The notes under the pieces: generated by a model
What the model was told of the DNA's origin: nothing
What the model saw: only the letters and a program-made list of their open reading frames with translations
Databases searched by the model: none
Shown: in pieces, positions 7,192 through 16,647 of the stretch
Layout of the letters: each line of letters opens with the position of its first letter
Numbering within the stretch: position 1 is the first letter of the stretch
NCBI GenBank assembly: GCA_965119745.1
Contig: OZ221973.1
Span: forward strand, 2,046,001 to 2,110,000
Length of the DNA stretch: 64,000 bases
Direction of reading: 5' to 3'
Source of the DNA: CAJFUR01 sp904420575
GTDB taxonomy: Bacteria; Actinomycetota; Coriobacteriia; Coriobacteriales; Eggerthellaceae
Program-made: the position numbers and the translations under genes

Positions 7192-7605
7192 TCAGCGGCT
7201 CGCCGACTCCAATTGCTTCTCGATGCGGCCGAACGCGCTCTCCAGCTCTTCGTCGTCCGCATCCGCCGCCTCGTCAAGCAGGTGGCACAGCTCCTCGGTT
7301 CCGATGAGCGTGTGGTTCAGGTACGATTCCGCCACGCGGCGGACGCTCCCTGCGGCACCGGCCACCACTTCGATGCCGGCATGGCAGAAGGCGTTGGCCA
7401 TGTCCATGTCGATGCCGCCACAAACGAGCACGTCGACGCCGACGTCCTGGAACAGCTCGGCCATCGTCGCGCCGGGGACGCCGGGGTTCGGAAGGTTCTG
7501 GCATTCCGTGATGACGCCGCGGTTGACGGTATAGCACATGAAGCTCGAACAATGCCCGGCATGGGGGGACACTTCGAGGCCTTCGCTCGCCACCGCAATC
7601 CTCAT
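7192..7605 (-). CDS. NifX/NifB-type dinitrogenase iron-molybdenum cofactor-domain protein
   Basis: The 137-residue product starts MRIAVAS and has the family layout: a VSPHAGHCSSFMCY segment, a central DVLVCGGID, and NAFCHAGIEVVAGAAG. Proteins of this fold carry metal-cofactor precursors in nitrogenase assembly. Stand-alone copies are common in anaerobes that do not fix nitrogen, where the role is unknown. Cys and His residues (HAGHC, CGG, FCHAG) could bind iron or an Fe-S species. ATG 7605 was chosen over ATG 7611 because AAAGGA lies about six bases before it. An acidic tail (DEAADADDEELES) ends the protein. It is divergent from the fusion flavoprotein at 7709 with a 103-base gap. Confidence 0.75.
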   Translation of the reverse strand: MRIAVASEGLEVSPHAGHCSSFMCYTVNRGVITECQNLPNPGVPGATMAELFQDVGVDVLVCGGIDMDMANAFCHAGIEVVAGAAGSVRRVAESYLNHTLIGTEELCHLLDEAADADDEELESAFGRIEKQLESASR

Positions 7606-7708
7606 GGGCATTCCTTTCGTCAAAATCGATTCGAGGAAACCATAGCGTCTTCTGCCGTTTGCGTGCGCGCCCTTTCGCCCAACGGGGAGAAATAGTAAGC
7701 TGAACGAC

Positions 7709-10700
7709 ATGAATCATGCGAACGAGACATTTTACGACGTGGTCGTCGTGGGGGCGGGGGTAGCGGGATCGGCCGTCGCCCGCGAACTGTGCCGCTTCGA
7801 CCTCCGCGTCTGCGTCGTGGAGGCGGGCAACGACCTCGCCTGTGGCGCGACGCGCGCCAACTCCGGCATCGTGCATGCCGGCTACGACCCGCTGCCCGGG
7901 ACGCTCAAGGCACGCTTCAACGTGGAGGGTTCGCGGCTGTATCCGCGGTGGGCCGACGAGCTCGGCTTCGCGTACCGGCGCAACGGCTCGCTCGTGCTGG
8001 CGTTCTCCGAAGAGGAGATGGCCGCCGTCAGGTCGCTGGCCGCCCGTGCGAGAAGCAATGGCGTCGAAGGTGTGAGCGAGCTTTCGGGCGAGGCCGTGCG
8101 CGCCATGGAGCCGCACGTGAACCCGTCGGTGAAGGGCGCCTTGCTGGCCGAGACGGGAGCCATCTGCGACCCGTACGAGGTGACGCTGGCGTGCGCCGAG
8201 CAAGCGGCCCTCCATGGCGTGCGGTTCCGCTTCAACGCGCGGGTGCGCGCCGTGCGCCCCGTCGAGGAAGACGACGCGCGTTTCTGGGCGGACGCGGAGG
8301 CGCGCCTCCGCGCGGATGCGGACGCTGTGGGAGCCGCAGACGCCGCAGGGACTTCGAACGCCGCCAAGGCTTCGGATGGCGGACAGGCGGCTCGCGGGCC
8401 GTTCCGCTACGTCGTGACCACCGAGGCCGGGGAGCGCTTCGTGGCGCGCGCCGTGGTGAACGCGGCGGGGGTGTTCGCCGACGAGATCAACAACCTGGTG
8501 AGCGAGCGGAGGCTTCGCATCACGCCCCGAAGGGGCGAATACTGCCTGTACGACACGGAATGGGGGTCGACGTTCTCCCGCACCATGTTCCAGGCGCCGT
8601 CGTCGGTGGGCAAGGGCGTGCTGGTGGCGCCCACGGTGCATGGCAACCTGCTCGTGGGCCCCAATGCCGTGGAGCAGTTCTCCAAGACCGACGTGTCCAC
8701 CACCGAAGAGGGTCTGCGCTTCGTCATGGACGCCGCGCGCAAGACGTGGGCGGGCGTGGGCAAGCGCGGCCTGATCACGAACTTCGCCGGCCTGCGCGCA
8801 AGCGGCTCCGAGGGAGACTTCGTGATCGGCGAGGCGCCTGACGCCCCCGGATTCTTCAACGTGGCCTGCTTCGACTCCCCGGGCCTCACGTCGGCGCCTG
8901 CCGTGGCCGTGCAGGTGGCGCGTGACGTGGCCGACCTGTTGGAGGCGGGGGAGCGCACCACGTTCGATCCGCGGCGCACGCACGTTCGGCCCTTCTCCGA
9001 CCTGTCCGAGGACGAGCGGGCGCGCGCCATCGCCGCCGACCCGCGTTGGGGGCACGTGGTGTGCCGCTGCTGCGAGGTGACCGAGGCGGAGCTGGTGGCC
9101 GCCCTGCACGGACCCGTGCCCGTGCTGTCGCTCGACGCGCTCAAGTGGCGCACGCGCGCCATGATGGGTCGCTGCCATGGAGGGTTCTGCTCGCCGGAGG
9201 CCGTGAAGGTCATGGCGCGCGAGACGGGGCTGCCGCCGCAGGCGCTCGACAAGCGCGGCGTCGACTCGCCCGTGGTGGTGGACGCGCGGCGCGACTACGT
9301 CGACCTGGTGCGCCGCGAGGCCGTGCCCGCGCCGCGCGGCGCGGGCGCCCGCCGCGAGGCCTGCGACGTGGCGGTCGTGGGCGGCGGCGCCGCGGGCATG
9401 GCGGCGGCGCGCGCCGCCGCCTTGTCGGGCGCGCGCGTGGTGCTGGTGGACAGGGAGGCGCGTCTCGGCGGCATCCTCAAGCAGTGCGTGCACAACGGGT
9501 TCGGCCTCCATCGTTTCGGCGTGGAGCTCACCGGGCCCGAATACGCCGCGCGCGAGGCCGCCGGGCTGGAGCTCGCGCCGGAGGCCGCCGGGGCGCAGGG
9601 AGGGCCTCCGCACGGCGGAGAACCCTCAGCCCTTTGTGGCGGAGATGCCACAGGAGCCTGCGGCGAAGCCCTGCGCGACGCCGTGGAACGCGGCCAAGGA
9701 GCGGCCCCTGCCGCGTCCGGCGCGGTGACGGTGCTGACGGGCGCGTCGGTCATGAACGTGAACGCCCATGCGGGCGACGGCGGCGCGCATGTGGTGAGCG
9801 CCGTGAGCGAGCAGGGCGCCTACCAGGTGGAGGCGCGCGCCGTGGTGCTGGCCACCGGATCGCGCGAGCGGGGCCTCGGCGCGCTCAACGTGGCGGGCAG
9901 CCGCCCGTCGGGCGTGCATTCGGCCGGAAGCGCGCAGAACTTCATGAACCTGCAAGGATGCCTGCCCGGCCGCCGTGTGGTCGTGCTGGGTTCGGGCGAC
10001 ATCGGCCTCATCATGGCGCGGCGCATGGTGTGCCAGGGCGCCCAGGTGGTGGGTGTGTTCGAGATCATGCCCCATCCGTCCGGCCTGCGCCGCAACATCG
10101 TGCAGTGCCTCGACGACTTCGGCATTCCCCTGCATCTGAGCTCCACCGTCACGCGCCTCGAGGGCGAAGGCCGCCTGACCGCCGTGTACGTGTCGCGCGT
10201 GGATCCCGGGACCTTGCAGGTGATCCCCGGCACCGAAACGCGCGTGCCCTGTGACACGCTGCTCCTGTCGGTGGGCCTGCTGCCAGAAAACGAGGTGGCG
10301 AAGAGCGCCGGCGTGCAGCTGGACGACGCCACGGGCGGCCCGCGCGTCGACAACCATCTTGCCACGAGCGTGGAAGGCCTGTTCGCCTGTGGAAACGCCT
10401 TGCACATCCACGACCTGGTGGACTACGCCTCCACCGAAGGCGAGACGGCGGGGCGCTCGGCGGCCCTCTTCGCGCTCGGGCGTGCCGAGGGTGCGGCCGG
10501 CGACGTGCCGGCGACGGTTCCGGTCGTCGCGGGGGAAGGCGTGCGCGCCATCGTGCCGCAGGCCCTCGTGCGCGCCACGGGACCGGACGAAACCGTGTCG
10601 CTCTCGTTCCGCGTCGCCCAGGCGCTCCATGCGCCCCGCTTCGTCATCGAGGGCGTCGACGGCGAAGGGCGGGCGCGCGAGCTGCGCAAGGCGAAGGCCG

Positions 10701-10861
10701 TGGTGGCCGTCCCCGCCGAAATGGTGCAGGTCAACGTCGCGGGCATCGACGTGTCGGGGCTTTCGGCCGTGCGCGTGCGCGTGGAGGGCCGCGCCTTGGA
10801 GCCCGAGCAGGGGAGCAAGACGGCCCCGGACCGCCCGTCGGCGGGGGGAGGTGCGGACTAG
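7709..10861 (+). CDS. Fused GlpA-like / BFD [2Fe-2S] / GlpB-like FAD oxidoreductase
   Basis: One 1,050-residue chain contains what are usually two proteins. Residues about 8-440 resemble glycerol-3-phosphate dehydrogenase GlpA/LhgO-type FAD enzymes (VVVVGAGVAGSAVA; ATRANSGIVHAGYD). About 450-495 is a BFD-type [2Fe-2S] module with CRCCEVTEAE and GRCHGGFC. About 552 onward is a second FAD domain (VAVVGGGAAGMAA; LGGILKQCVHNGFG; LATGSRERG; VLGSGDIGLIMARRM) like the partner oxidoreductase. Alanine-rich inserts occur near 195-235 and 610-670. Elsewhere such FAD proteins sit beside a DUF1667 protein in glycerol gene clusters; here DUF1667 follows with no gap. The likely role is cytoplasmic anaerobic glycerol-3-phosphate or 2-hydroxyacid oxidation. 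ATG 7709 has only a distant ribosome site, so the start is uncertain. Confidence 0.85.
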   Translation: MNHANETFYDVVVVGAGVAGSAVARELCRFDLRVCVVEAGNDLACGATRANSGIVHAGYDPLPGTLKARFNVEGSRLYPRWADELGFAYRRNGSLVLAFSEEEMAAVRSLAARARSNGVEGVSELSGEAVRAMEPHVNPSVKGALLAETGAICDPYEVTLACAEQAALHGVRFRFNARVRAVRPVEEDDARFWADAEARLRADADAVGAADAAGTSNAAKASDGGQAARGPFRYVVTTEAGERFVARAVVNAAGVFADEINNLVSERRLRITPRRGEYCLYDTEWGSTFSRTMFQAPSSVGKGVLVAPTVHGNLLVGPNAVEQFSKTDVSTTEEGLRFVMDAARKTWAGVGKRGLITNFAGLRASGSEGDFVIGEAPDAPGFFNVACFDSPGLTSAPAVAVQVARDVADLLEAGERTTFDPRRTHVRPFSDLSEDERARAIAADPRWGHVVCRCCEVTEAELVAALHGPVPVLSLDALKWRTRAMMGRCHGGFCSPEAVKVMARETGLPPQALDKRGVDSPVVVDARRDYVDLVRREAVPAPRGAGARREACDVAVVGGGAAGMAAARAAALSGARVVLVDREARLGGILKQCVHNGFGLHRFGVELTGPEYAAREAAGLELAPEAAGAQGGPPHGGEPSALCGGDATGACGEALRDAVERGQGAAPAASGAVTVLTGASVMNVNAHAGDGGAHVVSAVSEQGAYQVEARAVVLATGSRERGLGALNVAGSRPSGVHSAGSAQNFMNLQGCLPGRRVVVLGSGDIGLIMARRMVCQGAQVVGVFEIMPHPSGLRRNIVQCLDDFGIPLHLSSTVTRLEGEGRLTAVYVSRVDPGTLQVIPGTETRVPCDTLLLSVGLLPENEVAKSAGVQLDDATGGPRVDNHLATSVEGLFACGNALHIHDLVDYASTEGETAGRSAALFALGRAEGAAGDVPATVPVVAGEGVRAIVPQALVRATGPDETVSLSFRVAQALHAPRFVIEGVDGEGRARELRKAKAVVAVPAEMVQVNVAGIDVSGLSAVRVRVEGRALEPEQGSKTAPDRPSAGGGAD

Positions 10862-11230
10862 ATGCAGGTAGCCACCGAGATAACGACGTTCACCTGCATC
10901 TGCTGCCCTCTGGGCTGCAGGCTGGAGGTGTCTTTCGGCGAGGACGGCCAGGTGGAGGTGGAGGGGAACACCTGCGCCCGCGGCGCGGCCTATGCCGTGG
11001 AGGAAGCCACGGCGCCTTCGCGCATGGTGACGGGGCTCGCCCAGGTGGAAGGCCGGCTCGAACCCGTCAGCGTGAAGACGGCGTCTCCCGTTCCCAAGGA
11101 GCGCATGGCCGACGTGCTGGCCGCCCTGCGCGACCTGCGCGCCCTGCCGCCGGTGGCGGCGGGAGACGTGCTGCTGGCAGACGTCTGCGCCACCGGCGTG
11201 GACGTGGTGGCCACCAAGAGCGTCAGGTAG
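10862..11230 (+). CDS. DUF1667 cysteine-rich partner protein
   Basis: The 122-residue product shows the family cysteine pattern: C-x2-C-P-x-G-C near 12-18 (CICCPLGC), then GNTCARG, then the conserved VSVKTASPVPKERM. The four or five cysteines suggest a metal or Fe-S site, but the biochemical role is unknown. It starts on the base after the stop of the fused FAD oxidoreductase and must be translated from the same mRNA. In other bacteria the three-part set (GlpA-like, FAD oxidoreductase, DUF1667) acts as an unlinked trio. Here the first two are fused and this third part stays separate. Confidence 0.85.
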   Translation: MQVATEITTFTCICCPLGCRLEVSFGEDGQVEVEGNTCARGAAYAVEEATAPSRMVTGLAQVEGRLEPVSVKTASPVPKERMADVLAALRDLRALPPVAAGDVLLADVCATGVDVVATKSVR

Positions 11231-11297
11231 GAACCCCAGGTTCCCGCGCGCGGCGGGGAGTGCGCGGGCTTCCTGCCGTTAGGCTACCCGGCGGCCG

Positions 11298-11339
11298 CCC
11301 CTAGCGGGACGGCGCTGCTTGGCGACGGCGCGCTAGGGG
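11298..11339. terminator. Hairpin between convergent genes, loop copied from helicase gene end
   Basis: CCCCTAGCG (11298-11306) and CGCTAGGGG (11331-11339) are perfect arms. The stretch 11301-11330 also matches 14944-14974, the last codons of the DEAD-box gene, with one base difference. It likely serves as a shared terminator for the DUF1667 gene and the LuxR gene. Confidence 0.5.
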
Positions 11340-11353
11340 CTCGCCCCTGCCCG

Positions 11354-12823
11354 CTAGCCTTTCGTCTCGAACAGGTCCAGCAACTCTTGGCGCGAATGCA
11401 CGTCGAGCTTCTGGTAGATGTGCTTCACGTGCGTGGCCACCGTGTTCTTCGAAAGCAGCAGCTCCTCGCGGATGTAGGGCTGCGAACGGCCCTTCGCCAG
11501 GTACCCGAGTACCTCTTCCTCGCGTGCGGACAGGCCGTTCGCGGCGGCCAGCTGGCGGCAGGTCGCCGCGAACGCGCTTTCCGCCGGTTCGGACCCGCCG
11601 GCCGCCGCCCGCATCGGCGCCTTGCCGCCGCGGGCGGGCAGCAAGGCGAGGGAGAACGAGAACAGGCAGATCAGTGCCAGCACGACGACGAACACGTTCA
11701 GACTTCCCGAAGCGACGAGCGGGGAAGCGGCCTCTCCTGCCAGGTTGCCTGCCAGCACGCCAAGCTGGAGCGCTCCTTGGCTTGTGCCGATGCCGACGGC
11801 GACCGAGATGAACCGGCGCTTGGCCAACGCGATGACGTACAGGTACGATACGGCCTGCAGGCACGTGTCGGCGATGGCCATGATCGTGGACGACACGAAG
11901 CTGGGAAGCACGTCCTGCCAGGGGAACAGCGCCAGCGACAGCACCACGAGCGGCGCAAGCCAGCGGAACAGCGACGCGAAGTCTATCTTCAGGGAGAAGA
12001 AGATGAAGCACACCACCAGCACGATGCCGAATCCCGATCCGATGAACGTGGGCAGGTCGAATCCGAACACCTGCACGAACGGCTCCTCGGCTTCCTGAAG
12101 CGCCCCGATGCACCCGATGACGAAGTAGGCCACGAACAGGATGACGGCAATGCGGCCGAATTCGGACCTGACTCCTTTGGACGCCTTGCCTGCGGGCTGC
12201 AGCATCCTCTTCGCCGCCAGCCCGTGGTAGGTGGCAGCCAGCATGCCTCCCGACAGCAGCGGGAGCGAGGTCACCGCCACCACGCCGACGACGCCTTGCA
12301 GGTAGGGGAACACAAGCACGCAGAGGAACGTGGCGAGCGAGGCGGCCGGCACGGCGATCTCCATCTGCTCCACGTCCAGACGCGAGAGCGCGTCGCCCCA
12401 CATGAGGCACAGAAGCGCCGTTCCCGTTCCTGACAGGGCGCCGCTCAGGCCGTACACGATGCCTGCCGGGAGCGGGACGATGCCGACGATGGCGGAGAGC
12501 ACCGTGCCCGTGGCGACGAAGGCCATGGCAAGCGAGCGGAGCGTGCGGGACCGGGAAAGGTCCGTGCGGCGGAGCAGCAGCCCGCAGGCGAACAGGGCCA
12601 CCACGACGGCCGTGGCCGAGGCGAGCCACGACGGGTCGGCGTTGATCCCAATGCCTTCGCGGTCGGGATAGAGGGCGGAGGTCTCGTAGGAGCAGTAGAC
12701 CCAGGCCCATATGAAGCCTACGCCCAGATAGCGCAGCTTGAATGACTCTTCGAGCCTGGCCATGGCCGATCGCGCGCCCTGGCGCATCCGTGCGGTCTTT
12801 CCCAGTTGATTCGACGATCCCAT
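11354..12823 (-). CDS. Membrane-embedded LuxR-family transcriptional regulator
   Basis: The 489-residue product joins an N-terminal polytopic membrane domain to a C-terminal LuxR helix-turn-helix. The membrane part (about 30-400) has roughly a dozen hydrophobic segments, MFS-like in density (for example GVGFIWAWVY, FVVVLALICLF). The DNA-binding part (about 425-485) has the LuxR pattern LSAREEEVLGYLAKG, LSKNTVATHVKHIYQKLDVHSRQELL. Regulators of this architecture are strongly expanded in Eggerthellaceae, usually next to exported reductases. They presumably sense a small molecule through the membrane domain. Here it is divergent from a Tat-exported flavoprotein, its likely target, with a palindrome between them (12891-12905). 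The start could lie at internal Met codons 13 or 21. Confidence 0.87.
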   Translation of the reverse strand: MGSSNQLGKTARMRQGARSAMARLEESFKLRYLGVGFIWAWVYCSYETSALYPDREGIGINADPSWLASATAVVVALFACGLLLRRTDLSRSRTLRSLAMAFVATGTVLSAIVGIVPLPAGIVYGLSGALSGTGTALLCLMWGDALSRLDVEQMEIAVPAASLATFLCVLVFPYLQGVVGVVAVTSLPLLSGGMLAATYHGLAAKRMLQPAGKASKGVRSEFGRIAVILFVAYFVIGCIGALQEAEEPFVQVFGFDLPTFIGSGFGIVLVVCFIFFSLKIDFASLFRWLAPLVVLSLALFPWQDVLPSFVSSTIMAIADTCLQAVSYLYVIALAKRRFISVAVGIGTSQGALQLGVLAGNLAGEAASPLVASGSLNVFVVVLALICLFSFSLALLPARGGKAPMRAAAGGSEPAESAFAATCRQLAAANGLSAREEEVLGYLAKGRSQPYIREELLLSKNTVATHVKHIYQKLDVHSRQELLDLFETKG

Positions 12824-12890
12824 GTGCTCCCCTGTCCGAACGCGCGTCGCTCCCGATCGGAATCATACGGCTTCGCCGCATTCCCTCCGT

Positions 12891-12905
12891 CACCTATTGT
12901 AGGTG
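12891..12905. promoter_or_regulatory. Candidate operator palindrome in the LuxR/flavoprotein gap
   Basis: CACCTA-TTG-TAGGTG is a perfect 6+3+6 dyad. It lies 68 bases before the LuxR start and 131 before the flavoprotein start in a 212-base divergent gap, a good place for a site serving both genes. Assignment to the LuxR protein is inference. Confidence 0.45.
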
Positions 12906-13035
12906 AAAAACGCTTCGCCCCGCTTTCAGGCGATTCTTTTCTGCGCGGACGGGGGCACCATAGGCGTGCCGCCCGCACGACGGGTCGTGGGGGCGGGACA
13001 GACAGGAACAACGTCAACCAGATGGAGGGACTCGC

Positions 13036-14781
13036 ATGAAAAAGGAACCGAAGGCGTCCTCGACGCTCACCCGCCGGTCGTTTCTGACGGGGGCCGCCGC
13101 TGCGGGCGCGCTTGCTGCGGCCGGCCTTGCGACGGGGTGCGCGCCGCAGGCCAAGGGGGAGACGGCCGGCACGGAGCCGCAGGCCGCCTCTCCCGCAGCG
13201 CCGGCGTCCGCAGACGCCTGGCTGGGAGAGGAGCCGCAGATCACCGATGCCGACTGCGCCGAGACGATCGACACCGAAGTGCTGGTGGTGGGCGCAGGGA
13301 CGGCAGGCTACTTCGCCGCCGCCTCCGCCGCCGAGAGCGGGGCCAAGGTGCTGCTCATCGAGAAGTCGGCGTCGGGCAATTCGGTGCGATCTTCCGCGCT
13401 CGGGGCGGTCGGCTCCCGGCAGCAGCAGGAGAAAGGCGTCGACATCGACGTTGCCGCCATCGTGAACGACATGGACCATTACGCTCTCGGTCAGATCGAT
13501 GCACGTCTCGTGCGCCTGTGGGCGGAGAACTCGGGAGAGGCGGTTGACTGGTACACCGACCTCCTTGCCGAAAGCGGCATGGAGGTGCAGCTGGAATGGA
13601 ACATGCCCGAAGGCACCTATTACAAGGAATGGGCGACCGGCCACGGCACCAACGGCGAGTACCCTTCCCGCGAGCAGGACGTGGCCAAGGTGATCGACGC
13701 CTACATCACCTCGTTCGACGGGTGCGAAGAGCGCTTCGAAACGACCATGCAGAGCCTCATCGTCGAAGACGGCAGGGTTGTGGGCGTCTACGCCCAGGCG
13801 GGAGACGAGAGCTACCTGCGCATCAACGCCTCCAAGGGCGTCGTGGTGGCCACAGGCGGCTATGCCTACAATCAGGACATGTACGCGGCGTTGCAGCCGA
13901 CGCGCCTGTCGTGCCTGGGCACGTTCGACGCGTTCCCCAGCTGCACGGGCGATGGCATCAAGGCTCTCCTGCGCATCGGCGCGCGTATGGATGCCGTGCA
14001 CACCTCGCTCACGTTCAACCGCTGTCTGCTTGCGGCCGACCAAAAGGTTGGTGATCCTTACCAGGTGGGGGCGGATTACGGCTACTACTTCTTCAGCTCC
14101 CAGCCGTTTCTGCGGGTCGATCCGGCGGGCGCCCGCTTCCACAACGAGAGCGCTCCTTACGACTTTGTGATGAACGCGTCGTCCAAGCGTCCGGAAGGGC
14201 AGCGCTACTGGCATCAGATTTGGGATGCGAACTGGAAGGACGACATCTACCGCCTGCACACGACGGGCTGCTCGACCATCTGCTATCGCGAAGGCGCCGA
14301 CCACGACGCCTGGCCGGAGATGGTGGACGAATGGATCGCGCCCGAGATGGAGCAGTTCGTCGAGGCCGGCTACATCCAGAAGGCCGACACGCTCGACGAG
14401 CTGGCAGACAAGCTGGGATTCGAAGGCGCGGCGAAAGAGACGTTCCTTGCCACGTGCGAGCGCCAAAACGAAAACTTCGACGCGCAGGTCGATCCCGACT
14501 TCGGCAAAGAACCTTTCCGTCTGACCGAGCTGCGCACCCCGCCGTTCTACGGCACCACCAAGTCCTGCGGGCTCACCCTCTGCACGCTCGACGGCATCCA
14601 GGTGAACGAGAGCCTGCAACCCTATGGCGAGGACGGCGCCCCCATCGAGGGCGTGTACGTGGTGGGCAACGACCAGGGCGGGTTCTACGCAGGCACGTAC
14701 CCGAACCTGGCCGTGGGCATCAACGCCGGCCGCTGCGCCACCTTTGGCCGTATGGTAGGCAAGGCGCTGGCGGCGAAATAG
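13036..14781 (+). CDS. Tat-exported fumarate reductase-type FAD flavoprotein
   Basis: The 581-residue product opens with a twin-arginine signal (LTRRSFLTGA, 11-20) and a possible lipobox (LATGC, Cys35), so it is exported and perhaps lipid-anchored. The FAD domain starts near 80 with VLVVGAGTAGYFAA. The C-terminal flavin-binding end is GVYVVGNDQGGFYAGTYPNLAVGINAG in pattern. It belongs to the flavocytochrome c / fumarate reductase-like family, which reduces small unsaturated organic acids or related acceptors outside the membrane. Neither a heme domain nor an FMN-binding domain is present, so electrons must come from a separate cytochrome not encoded nearby. A TGGAGGGA ribosome site supports the start. 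Expression is probably controlled by the divergent membrane LuxR. The acceptor cannot be read from sequence. Confidence 0.88.
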   Translation: MKKEPKASSTLTRRSFLTGAAAAGALAAAGLATGCAPQAKGETAGTEPQAASPAAPASADAWLGEEPQITDADCAETIDTEVLVVGAGTAGYFAAASAAESGAKVLLIEKSASGNSVRSSALGAVGSRQQQEKGVDIDVAAIVNDMDHYALGQIDARLVRLWAENSGEAVDWYTDLLAESGMEVQLEWNMPEGTYYKEWATGHGTNGEYPSREQDVAKVIDAYITSFDGCEERFETTMQSLIVEDGRVVGVYAQAGDESYLRINASKGVVVATGGYAYNQDMYAALQPTRLSCLGTFDAFPSCTGDGIKALLRIGARMDAVHTSLTFNRCLLAADQKVGDPYQVGADYGYYFFSSQPFLRVDPAGARFHNESAPYDFVMNASSKRPEGQRYWHQIWDANWKDDIYRLHTTGCSTICYREGADHDAWPEMVDEWIAPEMEQFVEAGYIQKADTLDELADKLGFEGAAKETFLATCERQNENFDAQVDPDFGKEPFRLTELRTPPFYGTTKSCGLTLCTLDGIQVNESLQPYGEDGAPIEGVYVVGNDQGGFYAGTYPNLAVGINAGRCATFGRMVGKALAAK

Positions 14782-14820
14782 GCGCCTTTGCGGCAGGTGA
14801 AGCGGCCGGCCGGCTTCTTC

Positions 14821-14843
14821 GCCTGCCGCGTCTGGCGGCAGGC
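14821..14843. terminator. Hairpin between convergent flavoprotein and helicase genes
   Basis: GCCTGCCGC (14821-14829) pairs perfectly with GCGGCAGGC (14835-14843). No T-tract follows on either strand, so a role in transcription end is plausible but unproven. Confidence 0.35.
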
Positions 14844-14943
14844 GTCCACAAAGGCTTCCGGGCACGGTTCGCTTTGCGTGCTTTCCGGCCGCGACGTTTT
14901 CGGCGCCCTCCCGCGCTGCCTTGCGGGCGCGCCTGCCGCCCTG

Positions 14944-16590
<1,647 letters not shown>

Positions 16591-16647
16591 GGAAGTGCGA
16601 GGTTCCTTTCGAAAAGGTCGTGTTCGTTTTCGGTCGCGGGCGCGGCG

